From NCBI RefSeq assembly GCF_036090055.1, contig NZ_CP107970.1, forward strand, positions 3,288,501 to 3,352,500: a stretch of 64,000 bases of DNA. The letters run 5' to 3'. The position numbers and the translations under genes are program-made. Positions 52,797-62,638 of this stretch are shown here, one piece after another. The notes beneath the pieces were generated by a model, which was not told where the DNA came from, made no database searches, and saw nothing but the letters and a program-made list of their open reading frames with translations. Source of the DNA: Nocardioides sp. NBC_00368 (GTDB lineage Bacteria; Actinomycetota; Actinomycetes; Propionibacteriales; Nocardioidaceae). How positions within the stretch are numbered: position 1 is the stretch's first letter; each line of letters begins with the position of its first letter.

Positions 52797-53960
52797 TCAG
52801 GCGTTGGCCAGCTCGGCGGCCTTGTCGGCGCCGCCGTCCATGGTGTCGACGATGGTGACCAGCGGGTGGTTGGCCTCGCTGAGGATCTGGCGGCCCAGGT
52901 CCACGTTGTTGCCGTCCAGACGCACGACGAGCGGCTTGGTCGCCTCGTTGCCGAGGATGTCCAGCGCGCCCACGATGCCCTTGGCGACCTCGTCACAGGC
53001 GGTGATGCCACCGAAGACGTTCACGAACACGGACTTGACCTGCTCGTCGTTCAGGATGACGTCGAGACCGTCGGCCATGACTTGCGCGTTGGCGCCGCCA
53101 CCGATGTCGAGGAAGTTGGCGGGCTTCACGCCACCGTGCGCCTCGCCGGCGTAGGCGACCACGTCGAGGGTCGACATGACCAGACCCGCGCCGTTGCCGA
53201 TGATGCCGACCTGGCCGTCGAGCTTGACGTAGTTGAGGCCCTTGTCCTTGGCCTTGGCCTCGAGCGGGTCCTCCTCGTCACGGATGACGAACTGCTCGTG
53301 GTCCTCGTGCCGGATCTCGGAGGCGTTGTCGTCGAGCGACACCTTGCCGTCGAGGGCCTCCAGCTTGTCGCCCTCCAGGCGAGCCAGCGGGTTGACCTCG
53401 ACCAGAGTCGCGTCCTCCTCGGTGAACACCGTGTAGAGGCTCTGGATCATCGAGACGGCCTGCTCGAAGACGGGCTCCGGGAAGCCGCACTCGGTCGCGA
53501 TCTCGCGCGCCTTCGCCTCGTCGACGCCCTTGCCGGGGTCGATGCCGATCTTCTTCACGGCGTCGGGGTTGGTCTTGGCGACCTCCTCGATCTCCACACC
53601 ACCCTCGACGGACGCGATGCAGAGGTACTGCCGGTTCGAACGGTCCAGCAGGAAGGAGAAGTAGTACTCCTCCACCGGCGGGGTCGCCGGAGTGATCAGC
53701 ACCCGGTTGACCTTGAGGCCCTTGATCTCCATACCGAGGATGTTGGAGGCGTGCTCGAACGCCTCATCCGCGGTCTTGGCCAGCTTCACGCCGCCGGCCT
53801 TGCCGCGGCCACCGGCCTTGACCTGCGCCTTGACGACGCAGAAGCCGATCTCCTCGGCGGCCTTCCTGGCTTCCTCAGCCGTCTCGACGACGACACCTTC
53901 GGTCACGGCGACGCCGTGCTTGGCGAAGAGCTTCTTCGCCTGGTACTCCATGAGATCCAC
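52797..53960 (-). CDS. sucC: Succinyl-CoA synthetase beta subunit
   Basis: 387 residues. MDLMEYQAKKLFAKHGVAV begins an ATP-grasp fold. VKAQVKAGGRGKAGGVKLA binds nucleotide, and FVNVFGGITACDEVAKGIV and KPLVVRLDGNNVDLGRQIL form the ligase domain. It supplies the nucleotide site for the SucC-SucD complex. It is transcribed toward the LysM gene and diverges from the M23 peptidase. Confidence 0.97.
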   Translation of the reverse strand: MDLMEYQAKKLFAKHGVAVTEGVVVETAEEARKAAEEIGFCVVKAQVKAGGRGKAGGVKLAKTADEAFEHASNILGMEIKGLKVNRVLITPATPPVEEYYFSFLLDRSNRQYLCIASVEGGVEIEEVAKTNPDAVKKIGIDPGKGVDEAKAREIATECGFPEPVFEQAVSMIQSLYTVFTEEDATLVEVNPLARLEGDKLEALDGKVSLDDNASEIRHEDHEQFVIRDEEDPLEAKAKDKGLNYVKLDGQVGIIGNGAGLVMSTLDVVAYAGEAHGGVKPANFLDIGGGANAQVMADGLDVILNDEQVKSVFVNVFGGITACDEVAKGIVGALDILGNEATKPLVVRLDGNNVDLGRQILSEANHPLVTIVDTMDGGADKAAELANA

Positions 53961-54472
53961 TGATCCACCTGGTCTGTGTGTTGCGGTACGAGGCGGCGTA
54001 CCGCAGGGATCAGCGGTCGACGTCCTCGTCTTCAGATGTGTCCGTCCAGCACCTTAGACCCCGTCACGGCGCGGTTACGAGCCCAGGGGCCACGACGTGA
54101 CGTACGCCACTAGCGGGGCGAGACCCCGGACACACCGGACATATACCAACAAATCGGCAACCTTGAGTAACAGTCCGTAGCCCTGCCCGAGGAGGCCCGT
54201 TTGACCCCGTACGGCGGGGCCCGCCCTTCGGGGATCGGCAGGTTTCGACACCTTATCGAGACTCAAACCCGGCCGTAGACACGCGTTTCGGGTGACACGA
54301 AGAAGCCGCAATCCAGTTTCGAGTCTGGCGGATATACGCAGATCAGCGACCGATTCGGTGTTCGCCGAAGGTGAAATCAGCGAAACGGGCGTGCCACATT
54401 TCTTGACCGCGCCCTCCGGTCCGTTACAGTCATGGCTCGCCGTCTGACCCCGAACAGCGGAGATATGAACTG
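53961..54472. promoter_or_regulatory. Divergent sucC / M23 peptidase intergenic region
   Basis: 512 bases without a supported gene. On the peptidase side, TTGACC (54403-54408) and TACAGT (54425-54430), 16 bases apart, form a plausible promoter. GCGGAGA, nine bases before the ATG, is its RBS. An AT-rich patch near 54140 (ACATATACCAACAAAT) probably serves sucC. I looked for a ydaO-type c-di-AMP riboswitch, often found before wall hydrolases in actinobacteria, but could not match its conserved blocks. Confidence 0.55.
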
Positions 54473-56518
54473 ATGGGCAACCACCGAGCCGACGTCACAA
54501 GTGACAGTCCGCGTTCGGTCACCCCTTCCCCCGGAGCAACCACGAGCAGCAGCTACGTCGGGAAGCGGCGCGCAGCGCCGGCGACCGACAGCCCTGCTTC
54601 CAGGCCTGCTCCGCGAGCGACCGGATCGACCTCCTACGTCGGGAAGCGACGCGCCGCGCCGTCCCCCGCCGTCGGGACCGCGACACCGACCCCCGCCCCT
54701 GAGACTTCTGAAGAGCCGGTCGCCAAGGCCCGGCCCAACCGCGTGGTCCTCGAGCAGACCGGCAAGATGCCCGTCGTCGGGTCTCCCCGCAACGAGACTC
54801 CCTTCGAGAAGGACAGCACCGACGGCCGCATCTCGACGGGTGAGCTCCGCGCTCTCGTCGAGGGCGACGGTGGCCCCTCCTTCCCGGCGTCGTTCCCGAC
54901 GCCGCCCCCGGTCCAGTCCGCGCCCCGGCCGATCGTGCCGACGCAGCGCCGGGCCGCCCAGATCGACCCGGTCCTGGCCGATCTGCTCTCCTCGATGGGC
55001 ATCGACCCGGACAAGGTGACTCCCGAGGTGCTCGAGGACCTCGGCGTCGGAGGCATGACGACCTCCGAGCTCACCAAGTTCCTGACCCAGCCGACGAAGC
55101 CGGCGCCCATGAAGGCCGCGCTGAGCAAGCCGGTCTCGACCAAGACTCCGCCGCGCGGCATTCCGGCAGCTCCCGCGCCGGCCCGTCCCGAGCCGGTGGC
55201 ACCTGTTGCCCCCGTCGCGCCTTCGGCCCCGGCGGCGCCCGTCGCGCCGGAGCCGTCCTTCCAGGCGCCCGAGCCGACGCACACCCCGAAGCCGCTGCGG
55301 ATGGCCAACACGTTCTCGCCGCTGACCGGCAAGGTCCGCGCCGTGCGTCAGGCCCGCCAGATCCCGGCTCCGCCGATGGCCCCGGCTCCGGCCTACGAGC
55401 CCGAGGTCAGGGAGCCCCGCGGGTTCCAGGAGGCGTTCGACGCGCCGCCGACCTCCTTCAAGATCGACACCACCTCGTTCCCGGCCCCGCCGGTGTCGCT
55501 GCCGCAGCAGATCGACTTCGACTCGATGGCGATCGACCTTCCGACCGAGACCTACACCGCGGACGCGCCCTACTACGAGGCGCCGCAGGCCGCCGAGTCG
55601 TTCTACCAGGACGACTACACCGGCGACTACGGCCACGAGGCCCACCAGGCCGAGTCCTACTTCCGCGCCGAGACGGGCAGCATCGACCTGCCGAGCATCA
55701 GCGAGATCGCGACCTACCGGCCCGAGCTCCACGACCTGCCCGCGGTCGAGACCACCGGCACGATGGTCGGCATCGGTGGTCCCCCCCGGCCGCGCACCCG
55801 CCGCGCCGCAGCGGCCGCGGCCGGTGGCCGCCCGACGGTCCCGATGACTGCAGGTGCCGCCGCCCTAGCCGCCGCCATCGGTGGCATCGCGCTGACCGGC
55901 GGTCCGACGATGGTCGCCGCCGATGACGTACGCCTCGTCGGAGCCACCGCGCTCGGTGGCGACAGCGACATGGTCGTCGTCGGTGACCGCTCCGCGACCG
56001 TGACCCGTAACGACGAGCGCTCCGAGGCCGACACCGCGGCGAGCGACCGGGAGAAGGCGCTCCAGGGCGTCGACGTCCAGGCGGACAAGCAGGACAAGTT
56101 CCTCAAGTCCAACCTGTGGGAGCTCCCGATCCCGGCGGGCGTCTACCGCATCACCGGCACCTTCGGCTCCTCGGGCGCCAACTGGTCCAGCACTCACACG
56201 GGTCTGGACTTCGCTGCGCCCTACGGCACCCCGATCCACGCCATCGCCCGCGGCACGGTCACCGAGACCGCCTGGGGCGGGGCGTACGGCAACCGGACGA
56301 TCATCACCCTCGATGACGGCACCGAGATCTGGTACTGCCACCAGAGCGACTACGGCGTCTCCGTCGGCCAGACGGTCTCCCCCGGCGAGGTCATCGGCTA
56401 CGTCGGCTCGACCGGTAACTCCACCGGCAACCACCTCCACGTCGAGGTCCGCCCCGGTGGTGGTGACGCCGTCGACCCGGACGCCGCGCTCAACGAGCAT
56501 GGTGTAGACCCCAGCTGA
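54473..56518 (+). CDS. M23 peptidase with a long cytoplasmic disordered region
   Basis: 681 residues. The first 450 are low-complexity, Pro/Ala/Thr rich, and start with a repeated block SYVGKRRAAP (residues about 27 and 54). A membrane helix lies near 459-478 (TAGAAALAAAIGGIALTGG). The last 120 residues are a LytM-type peptidase: HTGLDFAAPYGTP supplies the zinc His and Asp, and GNHLHVEVRP the HxH. VYRITGTFGSSG opens the domain. It should cleave peptidoglycan crosslinks outside, with a large inside tail. A promoter lies 70 bases before the ATG. Confidence 0.88.
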   Translation: MGNHRADVTSDSPRSVTPSPGATTSSSYVGKRRAAPATDSPASRPAPRATGSTSYVGKRRAAPSPAVGTATPTPAPETSEEPVAKARPNRVVLEQTGKMPVVGSPRNETPFEKDSTDGRISTGELRALVEGDGGPSFPASFPTPPPVQSAPRPIVPTQRRAAQIDPVLADLLSSMGIDPDKVTPEVLEDLGVGGMTTSELTKFLTQPTKPAPMKAALSKPVSTKTPPRGIPAAPAPARPEPVAPVAPVAPSAPAAPVAPEPSFQAPEPTHTPKPLRMANTFSPLTGKVRAVRQARQIPAPPMAPAPAYEPEVREPRGFQEAFDAPPTSFKIDTTSFPAPPVSLPQQIDFDSMAIDLPTETYTADAPYYEAPQAAESFYQDDYTGDYGHEAHQAESYFRAETGSIDLPSISEIATYRPELHDLPAVETTGTMVGIGGPPRPRTRRAAAAAAGGRPTVPMTAGAAALAAAIGGIALTGGPTMVAADDVRLVGATALGGDSDMVVVGDRSATVTRNDERSEADTAASDREKALQGVDVQADKQDKFLKSNLWELPIPAGVYRITGTFGSSGANWSSTHTGLDFAAPYGTPIHAIARGTVTETAWGGAYGNRTIITLDDGTEIWYCHQSDYGVSVGQTVSPGEVIGYVGSTGNSTGNHLHVEVRPGGGDAVDPDAALNEHGVDPS

Positions 56519-56524
56519 CACAGA

Positions 56525-56595
56525 GCCGAGTCGGCGCAACTGCATGCCTTGGAGCGAAGCGAAGCGAGCGAGGCGTGCCGTTGCGCCGACTCGGC
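56525..56595. terminator. Long hairpin between the M23 gene and pcrA
   Basis: GCCGAGTCGGCGCAAC (56525-56540) pairs perfectly with 56580-56595. Inside, GCATGCCT nearly matches AGGCGTGC, and the apical loop is a short GCGAAGCGAAGCGAGCGA repeat. It follows the M23 stop by six bases, between convergent genes. Confidence 0.8.
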
Positions 56596-56656
56596 GTACC
56601 CCGAGGAGACAGCCGCCTATGCGACTGGCGCCACGTGAGCCCTCAGCCGCCCCGAG

Positions 56657-59116
56657 TCACAGCTTCTCGACCGGGGCATAGCGGAGAAGCAACCGCTTCA
56701 CCCCCGTATCCCCGAAGTCGATGCTCGCGACCTGCTTGTCGCCGGAGCCCTCGATGGTGACGACGGTGCCGAGGCCGAAGGAGTCGTGGGTGACCCGGTC
56801 GCCCGGGTCGAGCGAGGGCACCGCGCGGGCGGGCTTCGACTTGGCCGCGGCATCCGCGCGCAGGGCGGCCGAGGAGAAGTTGCGGCGCCCGGCGGCCGTG
56901 GGCTGGCCGAGACGTTGACCACCGCCCCAGCTGTCCCCGGCGAAGTTGGGCCGGCCCCAGGAGGACATCTCCTTCTCCGTACGCCGCCAGTCGACCAGGT
57001 CGACCGGAAGCTCGTCGAGGAACCGGCTGCCCGGGTTGTGCGAGGGCGCGCCCCACGCGGACCGGACGACGGCCCGCGAGATGAAGAGCCGCTTCTCGGC
57101 GCGGGTGATGCCGACGTAGGCCAGCCGGCGCTCCTCCTCGAGCTCGGTGCCGTCACCGAGGGCCCGGGAGTGCGGGAAGACGCCGTCCTCCATACCGGTG
57201 AGGAAGACCGCGGGAAACTCGAGGCCCTTGGCGGTGTGGAGGGTCATCAGGGTGACCACGCCGTCCTCGTCGTCGGGGATCTGGTCGGTGTCGGCAACCA
57301 GCGCGACCCGCTCCAGGAAGTCGGCGAGACCGGGCTCGACCGTGCCGGCGTCGACGTCGGCCGGGTCGGCGCTCGGGGCGGCGACGGGGTCGTCGGAGAA
57401 CTCGCGGGCCACGGCGACCAGCTCGGCGAGGTTCTCCACCCGGGTCTCGTCCTGCGGGTCGTCGGACTCCTCCAGCGAGGCGAGATAGCCCGAACGGTCG
57501 AGCACCGTCTCCAGGATCACGTCGGCTCGCTCGCCGGCGTCGACCATCTGCAGCAGCTCCTCGACCATCGCGACGAAGGCCTTGATGTTGGTCAGGCTGC
57601 GGGTGGCCATGCCGGGGGCGTCCTCGGCCTTCTGCAGCGCCTCCCAGAAGGTCAGCCCATCGCGCTCGGCCAGCGCGTTGACGCAGGCCACGGCGCGGTC
57701 GCCGATACCGCGCTTCGGGGTGTTGAGGATCCGACGCAACGACACCTGGTCGTCGGGGTTGGCCAGGGTGCGCAGGTAGGCCAGCGCGTCGCGCACCTCC
57801 TTGCGTTCGTAGAAGCGCACTCCGCCGACGACCTTGTAGGGCTGGCCGGTGCGGATGAACACCTCCTCGAAGACGCGCGACTGGGCGTTGGTGCGGTAGA
57901 AGACGGCGACGTCGGCGGCCTTGAGCCCGCCGTCGACGAGCTTGTCGATCTCGTCGGAGACGAACCGGGCCTCGTCGCGCTCGTCGTCGGCGACGTAGCC
58001 GACGATGCGCTCACCGTTGCCGGCGTCGCTCCACAACGCCTTCTCCTTGCGGCCCTTGTTGTTCTTGATGACCGCGTTGGCGGCGGTGAGGATCGTCTGC
58101 GTGGAGCGGTAGTTCTGCTCCAGCAGGATCGTGGTCGCGTCGGGGAAGTCCTGCTCGAAGTCGAGGATGTTGCGGATGTTGGCGCCGCGGAAGGCGTAGA
58201 TCGACTGGTCGGCGTCACCGACCACCATCAGCTCGGCCGGGTCGCTGCGTGGCGCCTCGTCGGCGTAGGAGTCGGTCAGGGCGGTGTCGTCCATGCGATC
58301 CGCACAGAGCTCGTGGACCAGGGCGTACTGGGCGTGGTTGGTGTCCTGGTATTCGTCGACCAGCACGTGTCGGAACCGGCGCCGGTAGACCTCCCGCACC
58401 TCCGGATAGGCCCGGAAGAGCTCGACGGTCGACATGATCAGGTCGTCGAAGTCGAGGGCGTTCGCCTGCCGCAGGCGCTTCTGATACTCCTTGTAGGCCG
58501 CGACGTAGGTCTGCTCGAGGTGGTTGCGGGCGTCCTTCTCGGCCGCCTCGACGTCACGCAGCTCGTTCTTCTGGTCGCTGACCCAGTTGAGCACCTGGCC
58601 GGGCTGGTAGTGGCGCGGGTCCAGGTCGAGATCGCTGAGCACCAGCTGCATCAGCCGCTTCTGGTCCTGGGCGTCGTAGATCGAGAAGTTGGACTTCAGC
58701 CCGACTTTGTCGATCTCCTTGCGGAGGATCCGCACGCAGGCGCTGTGGAACGTGGAGACCCACATGATCCGGGCGCGCTTGCCGACCAGGGCCTCGACGC
58801 GCTCCTTCATCTCGGCGGCGGCCTTGTTGGTGAAGGTGATCGCCAGGATGCTGCCGGGATGGGCGCCACGCTGGGAGATCAGCCACGCGATCCGCCTGGT
58901 CAGCACGCGGGTCTTCCCCGACCCCGCGCCCGCGACGACCAGCAGGGGCGCACCCTGGTGCTGCACCGCCGCCTTCTGGGGCTCGTTGAGCCCGTCGAGG
59001 AGCTCCTCGGCGCTCGGTCCACGCCGTTGCGTACGTGGCTCGTCGGCCGGCTGCACCGAGGCGAAGGCCTCGAGGCCCGGGATGGAAGCGAGTGGGGTCT
59101 GGTCAGGCTTACTCAT
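56657..59116 (-). CDS. pcrA: ATP-dependent DNA helicase PcrA/UvrD
   Basis: 819 residues, a superfamily 1 helicase for repair and removal of RecA or stalled complexes. Walker A is VVAGAGSGKTRVLTRR, motif II VDEYQDTNHAQY, and motif III GDADQSIYAFRGA. Motif IV is LEQNYRST and motif V VTLMTLHTAKGLEFPAVF. Motif VI is EERRLAYVGITRAEKRL. The C-terminus has DRVTHDSFGLGTVVTIEGSGDK, the Tudor-like RNA polymerase-binding end of PcrA. The ATG at 59116 is followed by a short flexible tail before the helicase. Confidence 0.96.
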   Translation of the reverse strand: MSKPDQTPLASIPGLEAFASVQPADEPRTQRRGPSAEELLDGLNEPQKAAVQHQGAPLLVVAGAGSGKTRVLTRRIAWLISQRGAHPGSILAITFTNKAAAEMKERVEALVGKRARIMWVSTFHSACVRILRKEIDKVGLKSNFSIYDAQDQKRLMQLVLSDLDLDPRHYQPGQVLNWVSDQKNELRDVEAAEKDARNHLEQTYVAAYKEYQKRLRQANALDFDDLIMSTVELFRAYPEVREVYRRRFRHVLVDEYQDTNHAQYALVHELCADRMDDTALTDSYADEAPRSDPAELMVVGDADQSIYAFRGANIRNILDFEQDFPDATTILLEQNYRSTQTILTAANAVIKNNKGRKEKALWSDAGNGERIVGYVADDERDEARFVSDEIDKLVDGGLKAADVAVFYRTNAQSRVFEEVFIRTGQPYKVVGGVRFYERKEVRDALAYLRTLANPDDQVSLRRILNTPKRGIGDRAVACVNALAERDGLTFWEALQKAEDAPGMATRSLTNIKAFVAMVEELLQMVDAGERADVILETVLDRSGYLASLEESDDPQDETRVENLAELVAVAREFSDDPVAAPSADPADVDAGTVEPGLADFLERVALVADTDQIPDDEDGVVTLMTLHTAKGLEFPAVFLTGMEDGVFPHSRALGDGTELEEERRLAYVGITRAEKRLFISRAVVRSAWGAPSHNPGSRFLDELPVDLVDWRRTEKEMSSWGRPNFAGDSWGGGQRLGQPTAAGRRNFSSAALRADAAAKSKPARAVPSLDPGDRVTHDSFGLGTVVTIEGSGDKQVASIDFGDTGVKRLLLRYAPVEKL

Positions 59117-59177
59117 GCTGCCTCCAGCCTAGGGCGTAGCACCGACAAGTCGTGGGTCGGCGGGCCCTCGAGGAGGG

Positions 59178-59540
59178 TCAGGAAGCGACGTGCGCGGAGG
59201 ACCAGAAGACGGCCACGCAGACGTTGATGACCGTGAGGCCGAAGATCGTCCAGTAGAGGCCGTCGGAGATCTTGGGCTTGCGCAGCTGGGACATGACCAG
59301 GCCGAGGACCACCAGGCCGATCACGAGCTTCACGCCGACCTTGGCGTGGTCGACCGGACCGTCGCCCATCTCGAGGACGCCGACGAGCAGCAGACCGGCG
59401 AGGAACGCGGTGCCGGAGCCGTCGCGCATGAGTCCGTTGGCCACCTTGTCCGGGGCCTTGATCTGCACCAGCAGGCCGCCGAAGAGCGCCGCGAAGCCGA
59501 GCAGGTGAATGACGAGCAGGATGTGCCGCACGATCTCCAT
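59178..59540 (-). CDS. Small four-helix membrane protein of unknown function
   Basis: 120 residues, four hydrophobic helices: HILLVIHLLGFAALFGGLLVQI, GTAFLAGLLLVGVLEMG, VGVKLVIGLVVLGLVMSQL and LYWTIFGLTVINVCVAVFWSS. The conserved HLLGF/ALFGG pattern resembles small actinobacterial proteins of unknown role. I chose the ATG at 59540; a TTG at 59546 is possible. It follows pcrA by 60 bases on the same strand and may share its transcript only if read-through occurs from upstream. Confidence 0.72.
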   Translation of the reverse strand: MEIVRHILLVIHLLGFAALFGGLLVQIKAPDKVANGLMRDGSGTAFLAGLLLVGVLEMGDGPVDHAKVGVKLVIGLVVLGLVMSQLRKPKISDGLYWTIFGLTVINVCVAVFWSSAHVAS

Positions 59541-59710
59541 GGGCAAAGACTAGAGCCCGCGCCTCGGAGCCCATCAAGCGGTACCGCATCGACGCGTTTT
59601 CGAACGATCACACGAATTTGATCACATTCGCCTTGGGGAATTCCGGTGCGTCTGCCTACTCTCACCGTGACCGCCACCATCGCTCTCGGCTCCGCAAGGA
59701 GGATTCTGAC

Positions 59711-61981
59711 GTGTCATCACCTCGCCCGACCCTGCCCACCGGCGGGTCCAGACCACTCGATCAGCTCCGCCAGATCATTCGCTTCGACGTACCGGCCTCG
59801 CTGGTCGTCTTCCTCGTCGCCGTGCCGCTCTCGCTCGGCATCGCCGTCGCCTCCGGTGCACCTGTCGCCGCAGGCCTGATCGCCGCCGCGGCGGGCGGCA
59901 TCGTCGCCGGTCTGTTCGGCGGCTCCCCGCTGCAGGTCAGCGGCCCGGCTGCCGGCATGACGGTCGTCGTGGCCGAGACGGTCGCCGAGTTCGGATGGGA
60001 GGCAACCTGCGCCATCACCGTGATGGCAGGGATGCTCCAGGTCGTGCTCGGTGCCACCCGGCTGGGACGCTACGCGCTGGCGATCTCGCCCACCGTCGTC
60101 AGCGCGATGCTCGCGGCGATCGGGATCTCGATCGTGCTCGGCCAGCTCAACGTCGCCCTCGGCGGCCGGTCGCAGTCCAGCGCGTTCGAGAACGTCAAGC
60201 ACATCATCGGCAACGCGCAGGAGCCCAACATCCACGCCATCCTGGCCGGGCTCGGGGTGATCGCCATCCTGCTCGTCTGGCCACGGCTCCCGCAGCGGAT
60301 CCGCGCGGTGCCCGGCCAGCTGGTGGCCGTCGTCGCGCTCACCCTCCTCGCGGCCGCGTGGCTACCGGGCGCCGAGCGGGTCGAGCTCGGTGGTGACCTG
60401 CTCGACGAGATCGGCTCGGTCGCGCTGCCGGAGGGCACCCCGCTCGCCATCGCCGGCGCGGTGCTGACCGTCGCGCTGGTCGCGAGCGTGGAGAGCCTGC
60501 TCTCCGCGGTCGCCGTCGACAAGCTGCACGGCGGCCAACGCAGCAACCTCAACCGCGAGCTCGTCGGTCAGGGACTGGCCAACACCGCCTCCGGCGCCCT
60601 GGGCGGTCTCCCCGTCACCGGCGTCATCGTGCGCAGCTCGACCAACGTCGCGGCAGGGGCCCGCACGCGTGCCTCCGCGATCCTGCACGGCGTCTGGGTG
60701 CTGCTCTTCGCCCTCGTCCTGGTCGGGCTCGTCGAGCAGATCCCGCTCGCGGCCCTGGCCGGCCTGCTGATCATGATGGGCACCGGCCTGGTCAGGCCCG
60801 CCGACATCTCCCAGGCGCACGCCCGAGGCGAGCTCTGGATCTACGCGCTGACCATCACCGGTGTGCTCGCGCTCAACCTCATCGAGGGCGTCATGATCGG
60901 CCTGGTCGCCGCTCTGGTCCTGGTGCTGTGGCGGCTCGTCCATGTGCGGATCGACGTACGCCCGGCCGGCCAGGCAGCCGACGGCCGCGAGAAGTGGCTG
61001 GTCGAGGTGCACGGCAGCCTCTCGTTCCTGGCGACGCCGACGCTGGTCAGCAGGCTCGACGCGATCCCGGAGGGCCAGCTCGTCGAGCTCGACCTCCTCG
61101 TCGACTACCTCGACCCGGCCGGACGCGACCAGCTCGACCACTGGCGAGCCCGCTACGAGGCCGCCGGCGGCACGGTGCTCGTGGAGCACTCCGGGCCGCA
61201 CGGCGTCGAGGCACCGCATCAGGAACGGGCGCTGAAGGCACCGCCGATCAGCCCGCGAGGGCTGCTTCCGTGGGGCGCCTGGCAGGACGTACGCGCCGAC
61301 CACACCGACCCGCACCATCCGCTGGCCCTCGGCGTCCGGGAGTACCACCGCCGGCACGCGGCGCCGCTGCGGCCGGTCTACGAGGGGCTGGCCGACGGCC
61401 AGGAGCCGCAGGCGGTGTTCCTGACCTGCGTCGACTCGCGGGTCGTACCCAACCTGATCACGTCCAGCGGCCCGGGCGACCTGCTGACGGTCCGCACCAT
61501 GGGCAACCTCGTGCCCGAACCGAGCAGCACGGACAGCTCCGTCGCGGCGCCGATGCTGTTCGGTGTCGACGATCTCGGCATCAACACCGTCGTCGTCTGC
61601 GGCCACTCGCGCTGCGGTGCGATCACCTCAGCGCTGGAGAGCACCCGCGCCGGTGAGGTGCCCGCGGGTCCGGTCGGTGACTGGCTGCGCCATGCCACAC
61701 CCGCGATCCAGGAGTGGCAGACCGGGCATCCGGTCGGTCTCGCCGCTGCCGCGGCCGGCCGGAGCGAGGTCGACCAGGTCTCCCAGGTCAACGTCGCGGT
61801 GATGATCGATCGGCTCGGGGAGCTGCTGGCCGGCCGGGACGTACGTCTCGTGGGGCTGTTCCTGGACATCTCCGACGGCACGCTGCAGATCCTGCGCGGC
61901 GACGGGTTCACGACGCTGACCGACGCGGAGACCGACGAGCTCGCCCACCTGATGGAGGCCAGGCCGCCCGAGCCCGCGTGA
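59711..61981 (+). CDS. SulP anion transporter fused to beta-carbonic anhydrase
   Basis: 756 residues. Residues 20-430 form a SulP transporter with the usual FDVPASLVVFLVAVPLSLGIAVASG start and GVIVRSSTNVAAGARTRASAILHGVWVLLF. A short STAS-like part follows (LVEVHGSLSFLATPTLVSRL). The last 190 residues are a beta-carbonic anhydrase: VFLTCVDSRVVPN (Cys and the Asp-Arg dyad, near 573) and VVVCGHSRCGAI (His and Cys, near 631). All zinc ligands are present. The fusion probably imports bicarbonate and interconverts it with CO2. GTG at 59711 has AAGGAGGA seven bases upstream. Confidence 0.95.
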   Translation: MSSPRPTLPTGGSRPLDQLRQIIRFDVPASLVVFLVAVPLSLGIAVASGAPVAAGLIAAAAGGIVAGLFGGSPLQVSGPAAGMTVVVAETVAEFGWEATCAITVMAGMLQVVLGATRLGRYALAISPTVVSAMLAAIGISIVLGQLNVALGGRSQSSAFENVKHIIGNAQEPNIHAILAGLGVIAILLVWPRLPQRIRAVPGQLVAVVALTLLAAAWLPGAERVELGGDLLDEIGSVALPEGTPLAIAGAVLTVALVASVESLLSAVAVDKLHGGQRSNLNRELVGQGLANTASGALGGLPVTGVIVRSSTNVAAGARTRASAILHGVWVLLFALVLVGLVEQIPLAALAGLLIMMGTGLVRPADISQAHARGELWIYALTITGVLALNLIEGVMIGLVAALVLVLWRLVHVRIDVRPAGQAADGREKWLVEVHGSLSFLATPTLVSRLDAIPEGQLVELDLLVDYLDPAGRDQLDHWRARYEAAGGTVLVEHSGPHGVEAPHQERALKAPPISPRGLLPWGAWQDVRADHTDPHHPLALGVREYHRRHAAPLRPVYEGLADGQEPQAVFLTCVDSRVVPNLITSSGPGDLLTVRTMGNLVPEPSSTDSSVAAPMLFGVDDLGINTVVVCGHSRCGAITSALESTRAGEVPAGPVGDWLRHATPAIQEWQTGHPVGLAAAAAGRSEVDQVSQVNVAVMIDRLGELLAGRDVRLVGLFLDISDGTLQILRGDGFTTLTDAETDELAHLMEARPPEPA

Positions 61982-61990
61982 CCGGGACCC

Positions 61991-62638
61991 CTAGAGCAGG
62001 CGGCGGTCGTTGGCCCAGCGGGTGAGCTCGTGACGGCTCGACAGCTGCAGCTTGCGCAGCACGTTGGACATGTGGGTCTCGACCGTCTTGATCGAGATGA
62101 ACAGCTCTCCGGCGACCTCCTTGTAGGAGTAGCCGCGGGCGATGAGGCGCATCACCTCGCGCTCTCGTTCGGTCAGACGGTCGAGGTCCTCGTCGATGTC
62201 GGCGATGGCGATGGTGCCGGCGAAGGCATCGAGCACGAAGCCGGCCAGGCGCGGCGAGAAGACCGCGTCTCCCCCGGACACCCGCTGGATCGCGGCGACC
62301 AGCTCGGCGCCGGTGATGGTCTTGGTGACATAGCCGCGGGCACCCCCGCGGATGGTGCCGATGACGTCTTCCGCGGCGTCGGAGACCGACAGCGCGAGAT
62401 AGCGCGGCGAGCCGTCGACGGCCGGTGCCTTGCGCATCACCTCGACGCCGCCACCACCGGGGAGGTGCACGTCGAGCAGCACCACGTCGGGCTTGCCCTC
62501 GGCGATCGCCTTGACCGCGGTGTCGACGTCCTCGGCCTCCCCGACGATCCGGATGACCGGCGACCGGCTCAGCTCGGCGCGTACGCCGGTGCGGAACATC
62601 GCGTGGTCGTCGACGATGACGACCTTGACCTCACTCAT
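61991..62638 (-). CDS. LuxR/NarL-type response regulator
   Basis: 215 residues. The receiver domain has VVIVDDHAMFRTGV and the phosphorylation site VVLLDVHLPGGGG. A LuxR HTH forms the output (LTEREREVMRLIARGYSYKEVAGELFISIKTVETHMSNVLRKLQL). It is coupled to the kinase by an ATGA overlap and lies downstream of it. Convergent with the SulP-CA gene. Confidence 0.95.
   Translation of the reverse strand: MSEVKVVIVDDHAMFRTGVRAELSRSPVIRIVGEAEDVDTAVKAIAEGKPDVVLLDVHLPGGGGVEVMRKAPAVDGSPRYLALSVSDAAEDVIGTIRGGARGYVTKTITGAELVAAIQRVSGGDAVFSPRLAGFVLDAFAGTIAIADIDEDLDRLTEREREVMRLIARGYSYKEVAGELFISIKTVETHMSNVLRKLQLSSRHELTRWANDRRLL

Noticed and set aside
54075..54311. A 78-residue open frame on the minus strand between sucC and the M23 gene.
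   Set aside because: It lacks an RBS and any recognisable pattern, and it lies in promoter sequence.
54200..54472. A c-di-AMP (ydaO) riboswitch before the M23 peptidase.
   Set aside because: This class often precedes wall hydrolases in actinobacteria, but I could not find its conserved blocks here.
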